NCBI GenBank assembly: GCA_022704305.1
Contig: JAKJGQ010000004.1
Location: forward strand, 1 to 52,190
Origin: Thermotogae bacterium
GTDB lineage: Bacteria; Thermotogota; Thermotogae; Petrotogales; Petrotogaceae
Direction of reading: 5' to 3'
Length of the DNA stretch: 52,190 bases
Shown piece after piece: positions 36,744-45,546 of this stretch. The position numbers were made by a program, and so were the translations under genes. The number at the start of each line of letters is the position of its first letter. The first letter of the stretch is position 1. The notes beneath the pieces were generated by a model. That model was not told the DNA's origin. It ran no database searches and saw only the letters and a program-made list of their open reading frames with translations.

Positions 36744-38522
36744 ATGGAAAATTCTATCGACTTCAAAGAAATACTTCACCGCATACCTGTCGGATATGCT
36801 TTGCATAAGGTGCTTACCAATGAAAAAGGAAAAGTTGTGGATTACATAATTCTTGATGTCAATAAAGCTTTTGAAAGAATTATGGGAGTCAGAGCCTGTG
36901 ATGTCATCGGAAAAAACAGGACTGAGCTTTTAAATGGAAAAGATGACAGTATGTTTGATTGGATAAACTTTTATGGTGAAGTGGCATTAACCGGCGGTGA
37001 GAAAGAAATACAACATTACTCAAGCTTATGGCAGAAGTGGTTCGATATAAAGGTTTTTTCTCCGGAGAAGTATTTTTTTATTACTTTTTTTACAGATGCA
37101 GATAAACTGGTCAATGAAAAGGAGTTTTTCAAAAGGCTTTTATGTTCTTTGAATGATGGAATTATAGCGTTGGATGTCCATAAAAAAATTTTGTATACTA
37201 ACATGGCAGCCGGTACTTTTTCGGTTATTCTTCCAAAAGATGCTTTCGGAAAAGATATTTCAGATTTTTTCAGATTTGAACAAATTAAAGAAAAGGAAGT
37301 TTTTCTTTCTTTTATTGACAAAGCATATGAAAAAAAAGAAAGCTTTTACGCCGAGTTTACAACGGATGTACTCTCAGCTAACAACAGAAGTTTTTCACTT
37401 AATTTCGGCATATCAAGCATCTCCGATCCCCTCGGAAAGTTCATAGGTCTGAATATTATAATTAAAGACGTTACCCAACATCTGAAGTACCAGGATGATT
37501 TGCTTTATGCTTCTTTTCACGACAGTCTGACAGGTCTTTACAACCGCACTTTTTTCAATGAAAAAATAGATCAGATCGACACAGCTCAAAACCTTCCGCT
37601 TTCACTTATAATAGGAGATATTAACGGTCTGAAGCTTGCTAACGATGCCTTTGGCCATCTCGAAGGAGACCGTTTAATAGTAAATGCTGCACGGGCTATT
37701 CAGAAAGGATGCAGAAAGACCGATATCATTGTCCGCTGGGGCGGTGATGAGTTTATAGTCTTGCTTGCACAGACTCCTTTAAGCTCACTTGACCCCATTG
37801 TTAGCCGGATAAAAGAAGAATGCTTAACCCAGGAAAAAGGAAAGATAGAGCTTTCAATATCCCTAGGATATGCAACTAAAACCGAAGAATCAAAAAGCAT
37901 GGATGAGCTTTTAAAATCAGCCGAAGAAGTTATGTACACCTCTAAAATACTTGAAAGCAGGAGCATAAAGAGTAAAACCATGAACCTTATAATAACCACT
38001 CTACATGAGAGAAGTCCTATGGATGCCCAGCACTCCTTAAACGTAAGCAAACTGTGTAAAATTTTCAGCAAAAAACTGGGATTGACTGAAAAAGACTGCT
38101 CAACACTTGAAATACTAGGTAATATTCATGACATAGGTAAGATAACTATAAGTGACAGTATCCTAAACAAGAAAACCTCATTGGATGAATCTGAATGGAA
38201 GGAAGTCAAGAAACACTCAGAAGTGGGATATCACATACTATCCTCGACTCATGACCTTGCCTTTCTGGCAGACTGTGTTCTTTTTCACCATGAACGCTAC
38301 GATGGAAAGGGTTATCCTAAGGGAATTAAAGAAAAAGAGATACCTTTTTTCTCAAGAGTCCTGAGCATCTGTGATGCTTATGATTCAATGGTTTCAGGCA
38401 GGCCATACAAAAAATCTATGACTAAGAAACAAATCATAAAAGAGTTTGCTGACTGCTCCGGAAAACAATTTGATCCTGAACTGTGCATTTTCTTCATAGA
38501 AAAGGTTATAGAAAACCTATAG
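36744..38522 (+). CDS. PAS-GGDEF-HD-GYP protein
   Basis: 592 aa, cytosolic. PAS-like region at 8-120, a second PAS at about 135-250, GGDEF at 255-420 (RWGGDEF intact, I-site RKTD five residues upstream), and HD-GYP at about 430-592 (NIHDIGK, HHERYDGKGYP). AGGAGG precedes the ATG at 36744. It can both synthesise c-di-GMP with product inhibition and hydrolyse it; opposite activities in one protein imply that PAS input selects one. It is divergent from the TPM-LemA gene. Confidence 0.93.
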   Translation: MENSIDFKEILHRIPVGYALHKVLTNEKGKVVDYIILDVNKAFERIMGVRACDVIGKNRTELLNGKDDSMFDWINFYGEVALTGGEKEIQHYSSLWQKWFDIKVFSPEKYFFITFFTDADKLVNEKEFFKRLLCSLNDGIIALDVHKKILYTNMAAGTFSVILPKDAFGKDISDFFRFEQIKEKEVFLSFIDKAYEKKESFYAEFTTDVLSANNRSFSLNFGISSISDPLGKFIGLNIIIKDVTQHLKYQDDLLYASFHDSLTGLYNRTFFNEKIDQIDTAQNLPLSLIIGDINGLKLANDAFGHLEGDRLIVNAARAIQKGCRKTDIIVRWGGDEFIVLLAQTPLSSLDPIVSRIKEECLTQEKGKIELSISLGYATKTEESKSMDELLKSAEEVMYTSKILESRSIKSKTMNLIITTLHERSPMDAQHSLNVSKLCKIFSKKLGLTEKDCSTLEILGNIHDIGKITISDSILNKKTSLDESEWKEVKKHSEVGYHILSSTHDLAFLADCVLFHHERYDGKGYPKGIKEKEIPFFSRVLSICDAYDSMVSGRPYKKSMTKKQIIKEFADCSGKQFDPELCIFFIEKVIENL

Positions 38523-38546
38523 GCTGTTTCAAACGAAACAGCCTAT
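38519..38546 (+). terminator. Hairpin between convergent genes
   Basis: Twelve-base arms ATAGGCTGTTTC / GAAACAGCCTAT with a four-base loop; the T-run is weak on either strand, so a terminator by stem strength only. Confidence 0.65.
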
Positions 38547-38553
38547 AGTATAT

Positions 38554-40176
38554 TTATGCTTTCTGCTTATCCTCTATACTGTCGTCTTTTTGAGAAGCTT
38601 TCTTACTCAGTACCCTCACCAGGATATAAAGTACTGGCACACAGAATAAAAGATTTAACGTTCCGCTGACCCCAAGACCATATCTGGCCGTAAAACCCAT
38701 TATTATATAGCCCACAAAGCATACTCCGGCAACCAAAGTAGCATAAGGCATCTGGGTATTTACATGGTCAAGATGGTTACATCCGGCACCTGTCGAACTC
38801 ATAATAGTTGTATCTGAAATCGGTGAAACGTGATCTCCATAAACTGCTCCGCCAAGAACTGCCGAAATCATAGCCATAAGCAGATCTGTCCGTCCTGTCG
38901 AAACAACCATAGGTATGGCCATCGGAATAAGAATAGCAAAAGTTCCCCAGGAAGTTCCGGTTGAGTATGCAACCAGACAGGCTATAAGAAAAAGAATTGC
39001 CGGCATGAGCTCTATAGGGAAGTTCTGCGCAGCAAGGGTTCCTATAAACTGCCCTGTCTGAAGATCATTCTTAATTATGGAGCCTATTCCCCAGGCAAGA
39101 ATGAGTATGCAGTTAGCCGGAAGCATAAGCCTGAATCCTGCCCAGAAAAGCTTGGGATACTCGCCCAATGGAATCAGTTTTCTTGCAGCAAAGTACACTA
39201 CCGCAAAGATAACCGATATAAGACCGCTGTAGAACAAAGCCTTGGCAGAGTTCATATTCTGAAAAGCATCAAACATGCTGTTTTCACCGCCTAAAAGCTT
39301 ATAACCGCCTGTGTACAGCATAAAACCTATGAGCATAACTATAAGAAAGAGTATAGGAATTAAAAGATCTATTACCTTACCGTTTTTTGAAGGTGTAATT
39401 TCCTTATCTACTATTTTGCTGACCTCTTTTCCTCCGTTATAGAGATCGCCGAATTTTTTTGCCCTTATCTCATGTTCTCTCATCACTCCGAAATCATAAC
39501 TCTTAAATGCCATAAGAACTACCATAAACATTGTCAGAAGAGCATATGAGTTAAAGACAACCGATGTAAGGAAAACATTGTACGGATTGAATGCGGCAAG
39601 CGTATCCTTTCCCACACCCGACTGGGTAAGCTGGGATATAACGTTTGCAACCCAACTTGATACAGGAGCTATTATGCAGACTGGTGCTGCGGTAGAATCG
39701 ATTATATATGCAAGCTTGGCACGCGATATCCTGTGCTTGTCCGTAAGAGGCTTCATGACTGTGCCTACTGTAAGACAGTTAAAGTAATCATCCAGAAAGA
39801 TTAGAACTCCCAGTATAAATGTTGCAAAACTAGCTCCTTCACGGGTTTTTATCTTTTTTATAACCCAATTTCCGTAAGCAAGCGCTCCGCCAGCCCTGTT
39901 GACAAGTGCCACCAGTATTCCAAGAAAAATAAGGAAGAACAGAATGAAAAGATTCCAGCTGTTGTTGAAATTTTCCCACGAAGAAAAATTTTTCAGCTCA
40001 AGATTATCCCAGAAAATGGTTACAATCTTCCCTATTGCTGAAATGATATCCCCGTGGGTAAAGATAAGCGCCCCCACTGCTATACCGGCAAAAAGTGAGA
40101 TATATACCTTTTTGGTTATAAGAGCAAGCCCTATAGCTAAAACCGGTGGAATCAGCGACCAATATCCAAACTCCAT
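38554..40176 (-). CDS. NhaC-family antiporter, probable lysine transporter
   Basis: 540 aa with about twelve membrane helices. The LDDYFNCLTVGTVMKPLTDKHRISRAKLAYIIDSTAAPVCIIAPVSSW block is the NhaC-family core, and SPISDTTIMSSTGAGCNHLDHVNTQMPYA the second conserved half. GGGAGGTG at 40181-40188 precedes the ATG. The lysine riboswitch in its leader strongly suggests that lysine is the substrate (the LysW group of NhaC proteins), rather than plain Na+/H+ exchange. Expression should rise when lysine is scarce. Confidence 0.88.
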   Translation of the reverse strand: MEFGYWSLIPPVLAIGLALITKKVYISLFAGIAVGALIFTHGDIISAIGKIVTIFWDNLELKNFSSWENFNNSWNLFILFFLIFLGILVALVNRAGGALAYGNWVIKKIKTREGASFATFILGVLIFLDDYFNCLTVGTVMKPLTDKHRISRAKLAYIIDSTAAPVCIIAPVSSWVANVISQLTQSGVGKDTLAAFNPYNVFLTSVVFNSYALLTMFMVVLMAFKSYDFGVMREHEIRAKKFGDLYNGGKEVSKIVDKEITPSKNGKVIDLLIPILFLIVMLIGFMLYTGGYKLLGGENSMFDAFQNMNSAKALFYSGLISVIFAVVYFAARKLIPLGEYPKLFWAGFRLMLPANCILILAWGIGSIIKNDLQTGQFIGTLAAQNFPIELMPAILFLIACLVAYSTGTSWGTFAILIPMAIPMVVSTGRTDLLMAMISAVLGGAVYGDHVSPISDTTIMSSTGAGCNHLDHVNTQMPYATLVAGVCFVGYIIMGFTARYGLGVSGTLNLLFCVPVLYILVRVLSKKASQKDDSIEDKQKA

Positions 40177-40196
40177 GATGCACCTCCCATTAAATT

Positions 40197-40223
40197 AAAA
40201 AATTCTCCCTTGTGAGGAGAATT
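40197..40223 (-). terminator. Riboswitch terminator hairpin 2
   Basis: AATTCTCC / GGAGAATT with a short loop, then TTTTTT, just before the GGGAGGTG ribosome-binding site of the transporter; a second off-switch or the main one. Confidence 0.75.
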
Positions 40224-40230
40224 ATCATAT

Positions 40231-40256
40231 AAAAATCAAAACCCTCTTTTCGAGGG
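40231..40256 (-). terminator. Riboswitch terminator hairpin 1
   Basis: CCCTC-GAAAA-GAGGG followed by TTTTGATTTTT on the minus strand, directly after the lysine aptamer. Confidence 0.7.
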
Positions 40257-40302
40257 AGAGATTTCTGTGAGTGATTTGATAGATTTACTATAAAATCATC
40301 CA

Positions 40303-40460
40303 TTTGACGGCTCTCCACTATAAGTGACAGTTATACGGGTATTTCCCGCATACCCAGAAGTATAAAAAGAGTCTTTTTTATACCCTTCGGCGGCCTTGCC
40401 TTTCCCCAGCATATTAAGACTCGTTTGTGTGCAGGGTACTATTCTGTGCCGCTCCTCCGT
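40303..40460 (-). promoter_or_regulatory. Lysine riboswitch (L-box) aptamer
   Basis: On the minus strand the order of conserved blocks is that of the L-box: GGAGGAGCGGC, AGTA, GGGGAAAGGCAAGGCCGCCG, CTTCTGGGTATGCGGGAAATA, ACTGTCAC and AGTGGAGAGCCGTC. The outer stem can form between ACGG (40460-40457) and CCGT (40310-40307). Reported from motif recognition. Confidence 0.9.
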
Positions 40461-40541
40461 AATTAATTATTAACTTTGTTATATTATTTTAACTTAAAAC
40501 TATTGCTTCTTAATTAAAAAGTAATTACAAAAACCACATTT

Positions 40542-41429
40542 TCATATTTTACTTTTGGTTTTTTTCAAAATCATAACAAGCACGCTCATGCTGACAAGAA
40601 TCATACCGAATATCTTTAGCGCATTTGGTTTTTCTCCAAGAAAAGCCAGAGCCATGATACTAGAAATAACAGGCTTGAGCATGTATGAAAAAGAACTGAC
40701 CGAGGCATCAAGTATCTCAAGCGCCTTGAAAAAGGTAATATACGCCAGACCTGTGACAAAAAAACTCACATAGACCAGCATAAGTATTACCTGAAGATTC
40801 ACTTCAAAGACAAAAGGACTGATACCGCAAGCTTTAAGGATAAAATAATACGGTATCGATGAAAAAAGAAATGAAAGCGGCGCAAATACAGTTGAAGGAA
40901 TATCTTTTATATACTTTTTACTCATAACTGTATAAAAACCGAACGAAAACGCCGAAAGCAATCCGAAAATTATTCCTTTAACAGAATCTCCCACACTCTT
41001 GGAAAGTATTATAGTAATAAGTCCTGCAACACCTATAACTAACGAAAGAATCTTTTGGGCGGTAATTTTTTCTCCAAGTACGAGCCAAGCAATCAAAACC
41101 ACAAAAACAGGGTTTGAGCTAACCAGTATGGCGGCCGTAGAAGCATTTGAATACTTTACCGCAAGCTGCAGAAATGCCATTGCAATCAATGAGTTTAGCG
41201 CTCCGACACCCATCAGCAGAAAAAATCTGCCTGCAGTAAGTTTAAACTTTTTTATTTCACCGGTGACGAAAGGAAAAATTAAAAGTATCAGCCCGCCGAA
41301 AAAGAATCTGAGGAAGGTAATCTGAAAAGGATTAAAAACAGAAGAGAATGGTTTGGTGGCTACTTCAATCGTACTGAAAAAAAATATGGTTACAAAAAGA
41401 TATATCCAGCCTTTGACAGTTTTTTTCAA
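40542..41429 (-). CDS. EamA/DMT-family transporter
   Basis: 295 aa, ten transmembrane helices in two EamA repeats (first about 10-140, second about 155-290). The starting TTG at 41429 has GGAGGA five bases upstream; the first in-frame ATG further out does not. Typical sequences include IAMAFLQLAVKYSNASTAAILVSSNPVFVVLIAWLVLGEKIT. Substrate unknown; family members export amino acids or metabolites. It shares a divergent intergenic region with the next gene, 108 bases between starts. Confidence 0.87.
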   Translation of the reverse strand: MKKTVKGWIYLFVTIFFFSTIEVATKPFSSVFNPFQITFLRFFFGGLILLIFPFVTGEIKKFKLTAGRFFLLMGVGALNSLIAMAFLQLAVKYSNASTAAILVSSNPVFVVLIAWLVLGEKITAQKILSLVIGVAGLITIILSKSVGDSVKGIIFGLLSAFSFGFYTVMSKKYIKDIPSTVFAPLSFLFSSIPYYFILKACGISPFVFEVNLQVILMLVYVSFFVTGLAYITFFKALEILDASVSSFSYMLKPVISSIMALAFLGEKPNALKIFGMILVSMSVLVMILKKTKSKI

Positions 41430-41537
41430 GGTAATCCTCCGACTTATGTGATAATACACAAAATTTTGATCTATTTTAAAAAGATTATTTTGTTCTCCGT
41501 GATAGAATTGTCTCAGATCTCATAAGGAGGAATTCAA

Positions 41538-42824
41538 ATGTTAAACGGCGCTCTTGTCATAGTAATTGCGATAGTGGCGTACTATTTTATTATTTTTTCT
41601 AAGAAGGTGAAAAAATCTGTCACCACCCTTTTACTGTCTATTATACTTTATATCTTCAATCCTGTAAATACCCTGACATTGGAAAACATCGGAAAGATCA
41701 TCAGCTTTGAAACTCTGGGCATACTTTTTGGGATGATGATAATAGTTGAATTCCTTAAGGAAAGCGGTTTTTTTACTTTTTCGGCAGTATGGGTTATAAA
41801 AGCAAGTAAAGCAAAGTTTTGGGCGGCTTTGTTTTCACTCATGCTCATTACCGCTCTGTTTTCAGCTTTTCTTGACAACCTTATAACCATCCTTTTCATA
41901 TCTCCTATAATCTTTCTTATTACCGACACGCTGGAGATAGATGCTGCTCCGTTTATCATGCTTACTATATTCATAGACAATATCGGCGGGATGTCAACGC
42001 TTATCGGAAGTCCTCTTAATATTGTACTGGGCAGCATAAGCAGACTTGATTTTACGCAGTTTATGAAGATAATGTCGGTGATAGCCTTTATTACTTTTAT
42101 CTCCACATTCACCGTTTTCAGAAAAAAATATACAAAAGCTCAAACAGCGGAGTTTTCAGAAAAACTCAAACGGCTGGGAAATATGAAGCCGGAGAAAGCC
42201 ATAACAAATAAAAAGCTTCTTATAATATCTATTATAGTATTTGCATTGGTTCTGACAGGTTTCATTTTCAGCTCTGCCATAAAGATCAATTCTGCTCTTA
42301 TAGCGGTATTTGGTGGATTAATCCTTCTGTTTGTCTTTAATCACGATTTTGCATCCTTTTCCTCTAGGATAGACTGGGATACAATGTTCTTCTATGCAGG
42401 TCTTTTCAGTATTTCATACGCACTGGATAAAATAGGCGTCACTCAGTCGATAGCATGGATTTTTAAACCGCTTATAGGCGCTCCTGTGGTTCTGATGCTT
42501 TGCTTCATGTGGCTATCGGCCTTTGTCATACCTTTTTTAAGCGCCGTACCAGGAACACTTCTTTTGGCACCTGTAGTAAGAATTCTTATAGGCTACGGGG
42601 CACCCACAGAATTATGGTATGCATACGCAGTAGGGGCAAATCTCGGAAGCAACTTCACACCCTTAGGTGCTGTTCAAAATATCGTCGGAGTTTCACTGCT
42701 AGAAAAACACGGCGGAAAAAGCCTTTCGTTCAGCCAGTTTATGAATTACTCCAAAAAAACATTTTTTGTTTCACTGATCTTAGGAACATTTTTTGTTCTT
42801 GGCCTTTATTTTGTAAAGTTCTAA
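41538..42824 (+). CDS. ArsB/NhaD-type ion or anion transporter
   Basis: 428 aa, about eleven helices. Ion-transporter superfamily features include SAFLDNLITILFISPII, FIDNIGGMSTLIGSPLNIVLG and NLGSNFTPLGAVQNIVGVS, the two Asn/Thr-rich re-entrant motifs of the family. GGAGG is nine bases before the ATG. Could transport arsenite, Na+/H+ or a dicarboxylate; no ars regulator or reductase is nearby, so arsenite is not supported. The small membrane-protein gene follows by 34 bases. Confidence 0.82.
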   Translation: MLNGALVIVIAIVAYYFIIFSKKVKKSVTTLLLSIILYIFNPVNTLTLENIGKIISFETLGILFGMMIIVEFLKESGFFTFSAVWVIKASKAKFWAALFSLMLITALFSAFLDNLITILFISPIIFLITDTLEIDAAPFIMLTIFIDNIGGMSTLIGSPLNIVLGSISRLDFTQFMKIMSVIAFITFISTFTVFRKKYTKAQTAEFSEKLKRLGNMKPEKAITNKKLLIISIIVFALVLTGFIFSSAIKINSALIAVFGGLILLFVFNHDFASFSSRIDWDTMFFYAGLFSISYALDKIGVTQSIAWIFKPLIGAPVVLMLCFMWLSAFVIPFLSAVPGTLLLAPVVRILIGYGAPTELWYAYAVGANLGSNFTPLGAVQNIVGVSLLEKHGGKSLSFSQFMNYSKKTFFVSLILGTFFVLGLYFVKF

Positions 42825-42858
42825 TTTTTTTGATTTTTATCAAAAGAGGGAGGGAAAA

Positions 42859-43359
42859 ATGTATAACTCACGCAACGGTTCTCTTTGGGTTTCTTTAGTA
42901 CTTATTTTCCTTGGAGTCACTATTCTTCTTGGAGTTATCTTTCCGGGAATGAAGGTATGGGCTTTAATATGGCCTCTGTTCATACTTATACCAGGTATCG
43001 CCTTTGAATTGAGCTTTTTCCAGAGACCTACCCCGATACGTGCTGGACTGCTTGTCCCTGGAGGTATCTTATGCACTATAGGCTTGCTTTTTCTTTTCCT
43101 TGGGTTTACAGACTACTCCTATATGGCTTTTTTATGGCCTGTTTTTATACTGGCACCTGCAGTCGGACTTTTCCAGCTTTATCTGTTCGGTATGAGAATA
43201 CCTGCTCTTATGATACCGGTAAGCATTCTCAGTATTATTTCCGCATTTTTTTTCATGCTGAGCATGAGTTCAACAGCACCAGGAGCGCTTGTATTCGGAG
43301 CATTTCTTATTTTTATAGGAATAATAATACTTTCTGGAGTCTTCAGGAAAAAGTATTGA
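42859..43359 (+). CDS. Small multi-pass membrane protein, LiaF/DUF5668-like repeats
   Basis: 166 aa with six hydrophobic segments in two repeats, each with a conserved WP-(L/V)-FIL-x-P motif (WPLFILIPGI and WPVFILAPAV). Such repeats are seen in small LiaI/LiaF-type proteins. GGGAGGG precedes the ATG. It ends inside the 3' end of the minus-strand sensor (17-base tail-to-tail overlap). Function unknown. Confidence 0.7.
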   Translation: MYNSRNGSLWVSLVLIFLGVTILLGVIFPGMKVWALIWPLFILIPGIAFELSFFQRPTPIRAGLLVPGGILCTIGLLFLFLGFTDYSYMAFLWPVFILAPAVGLFQLYLFGMRIPALMIPVSILSIISAFFFMLSMSSTAPGALVFGAFLIFIGIIILSGVFRKKY

Positions 43360-45337
43360 GACTGACTTCAGAATGAATTATTCTGACAGCTATATCTACA
43401 ATATGCGGGTCAAACTGCTTGGCAGATTCTTTTTTCAGCTCTGCAACCGCTTCATCGATACTTACCGCTCTGCGGTAGGATCGGTTGTTTGTCATAGCAT
43501 CAAAAGCATCTGCTACAGCTATTATTCTTGAAAATACAGGAATCTCACCTTCACGAAGTCCTTTTGGATAACCTCTGCCGTCATAACGCTCATGGTGATA
43601 AAGGACTATTTCGGCGATATCTTTAAGACCTTGATTCCTGTTAAAAAATTCATATCCGTAAACAGGATGCTTCTTTATCTCATCGTATTCATCAACAGTT
43701 AGTTTGGCAGGCTTGTTAAGTATACCCACCGATATGAGGATTTTACCTATATCGTGAACCAGACCTGCCCAGTATATTTTTTCGCATTCACTTTCGGCAT
43801 ATCCCATTTCTGCGGCAATACTTCTGGAGAGAACCGCAACATTCTTAGAATGGCCTTTAGTGTACGGATCATGCATATCAAGTATATTAAGCACAGCTGA
43901 TATTACTTCCTCCTGAACTCTGTTCTTCATAGACAAAAAGTTCTTGTATGCCATGAAGGAAGCTGCAATATTCGCAAAGCTCCGGAGAGCTTTTTTTGAT
44001 TCCTCTGTAAAAAAATACGGGTTGTTTTCTCCTATATCAAGCGATATGTTTCCCGCAATTCTGTTTTCAATCTCCATAGATACTATCATAGATTCTTTTA
44101 CCCTGACGGAAGCTTCATTGATCTTTTCGAAAAGTTCCTTCGGAAGTATTTTTCTGTTTTCCTCAAATATATGATTTACTATTTTTATATCACGGGCATC
44201 TATCATATATTCAGCCTTAAGATCAAGTTCCCTGAGCTTTTCAATATCATGCCCCACAGCAGAAACAAAGCACCATCTGTCCTCATCTACCAAGGATATG
44301 CTTCCGTAATCTGCCTCAGGCACTATTTTGAAAGAAGCCTTCAGAAGCTCGTCAAAAAAAGTCTGCTCACTCAGACCTTTCTTGAATATGGTCTTGGAAG
44401 AAATATCTATAAGTGTCTGAAGCTTAAGTGTAAGGTCCTCGGTATGCCTGTACGCCGTCTGAAGTTCAATATTTTTCGTCTGGATCTCTCTTGTGCGTCT
44501 GCGCAGCTTTATAAAAAGTATCATCAGAAACACAATCATCACCAAAAGAACAGCAAATACAGCCATAAATATGCCGTTATATATATCCTTCATTCTGGAG
44601 TAGTTATACAGATCTTCTCCAAACCATTTTTTGTATATTTTGTCAAAGGTACCGTCTTTTTTTATTCTTGAAAGTGCTTGGTTAAGCTCTTTAAGAAGTT
44701 CTTTATTACCCTTTTTTACGGCAAAAGCATAGTAATTTGAGTCCAGGCGGTCTGTCAACACCAGCTTTTTCCCTGCATCCTGCGCATTTATAAAATACTG
44801 TGCCGCATTGTAATCTCCTACTACAAGGACATCGGCACTTTCGTTGAGAAGATACTCAAGGGCCGTTTTATAGTCAGGAGCCTTCAAAATGTTTTTATAT
44901 CCGTTTTTCACAAGCCAATCATGTGAAGCTGTACTCTCTTCAACGGCAGCTATCAGCTCTGTACTGTCTTTGATCGACCTTATAGCTGAACCATACCGTG
45001 TAAAAACCACCATATCCATTTTCAGGTACGGATCACCAAAATCAAAGTTTCTTAGGCGGTTTTCAGATACTTTCATTCCCATTAGAAAATCGGCTTTTCC
45101 CGAAAGCACTTCCTCCTGTGCCTGAGTCCAGTCTTTCAGCTGTATATCAAACATTCTGCCGGTTTCATTAGATAAAGAAAACATCAGATCGACTAAAAAC
45201 CCATCAATCTGACCGTCTTCATTTAAAAATTCATACGGTGGAAAGTTTTTATCCCCAAGAACTCTTAACTGTTCACTTGAAAAAATATTGCAGTTTATTA
45301 AAAAAAGAGTAATTCCGAGTATGATATATTTTTTCAT
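43343..45337 (-). CDS. SBP_bac_3-headed GAF-HD-GYP protein
   Basis: 664 aa. Signal peptide, periplasmic family-3 solute-binding domain at 22-245 (LRVLGDKNFPPYEFLNEDGQIDGFLVDL), transmembrane helix 258-280, coiled coil, GAF at about 305-460, and HD-GYP at 475-650 (LVHDIGKI, HHERYDGRGYP, VADAFDAMT). All HD-GYP metal motifs are present. A c-di-GMP phosphodiesterase governed by amino acids or similar ligands is the likely role. The N-terminal LINC could be a lipobox, but Asn before Cys is unusual. ATG 45337 follows GGGTGAG; MGEI codons upstream lack a site. Confidence 0.9.
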   Translation of the reverse strand: MKKYIILGITLFLINCNIFSSEQLRVLGDKNFPPYEFLNEDGQIDGFLVDLMFSLSNETGRMFDIQLKDWTQAQEEVLSGKADFLMGMKVSENRLRNFDFGDPYLKMDMVVFTRYGSAIRSIKDSTELIAAVEESTASHDWLVKNGYKNILKAPDYKTALEYLLNESADVLVVGDYNAAQYFINAQDAGKKLVLTDRLDSNYYAFAVKKGNKELLKELNQALSRIKKDGTFDKIYKKWFGEDLYNYSRMKDIYNGIFMAVFAVLLVMIVFLMILFIKLRRRTREIQTKNIELQTAYRHTEDLTLKLQTLIDISSKTIFKKGLSEQTFFDELLKASFKIVPEADYGSISLVDEDRWCFVSAVGHDIEKLRELDLKAEYMIDARDIKIVNHIFEENRKILPKELFEKINEASVRVKESMIVSMEIENRIAGNISLDIGENNPYFFTEESKKALRSFANIAASFMAYKNFLSMKNRVQEEVISAVLNILDMHDPYTKGHSKNVAVLSRSIAAEMGYAESECEKIYWAGLVHDIGKILISVGILNKPAKLTVDEYDEIKKHPVYGYEFFNRNQGLKDIAEIVLYHHERYDGRGYPKGLREGEIPVFSRIIAVADAFDAMTNNRSYRRAVSIDEAVAELKKESAKQFDPHIVDIAVRIIHSEVSLNTFS

Positions 45338-45546
45338 AATCTCACCCAATATTAAACATACATATAATATTATTTATTATATTATACATCAATGTAACTA
45401 ATAAAAATAGAGTGGAAATTATCATTTTTAACTGATTATCATTGTTTAAAAAAGACCTTTATCTTTTTAATATATCTTTTTAAACTTTTTGCAACTATTA
45501 AAAATTCTTATAAGATAATTATTTTATCTTCAGCAGGAGGAATTTT

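Noticed and set aside
41538-42824. Arsenite exporter arsB
   Set aside because: Superfamily fits, but no arsR, arsC or arsA nearby, so the substrate is left open.
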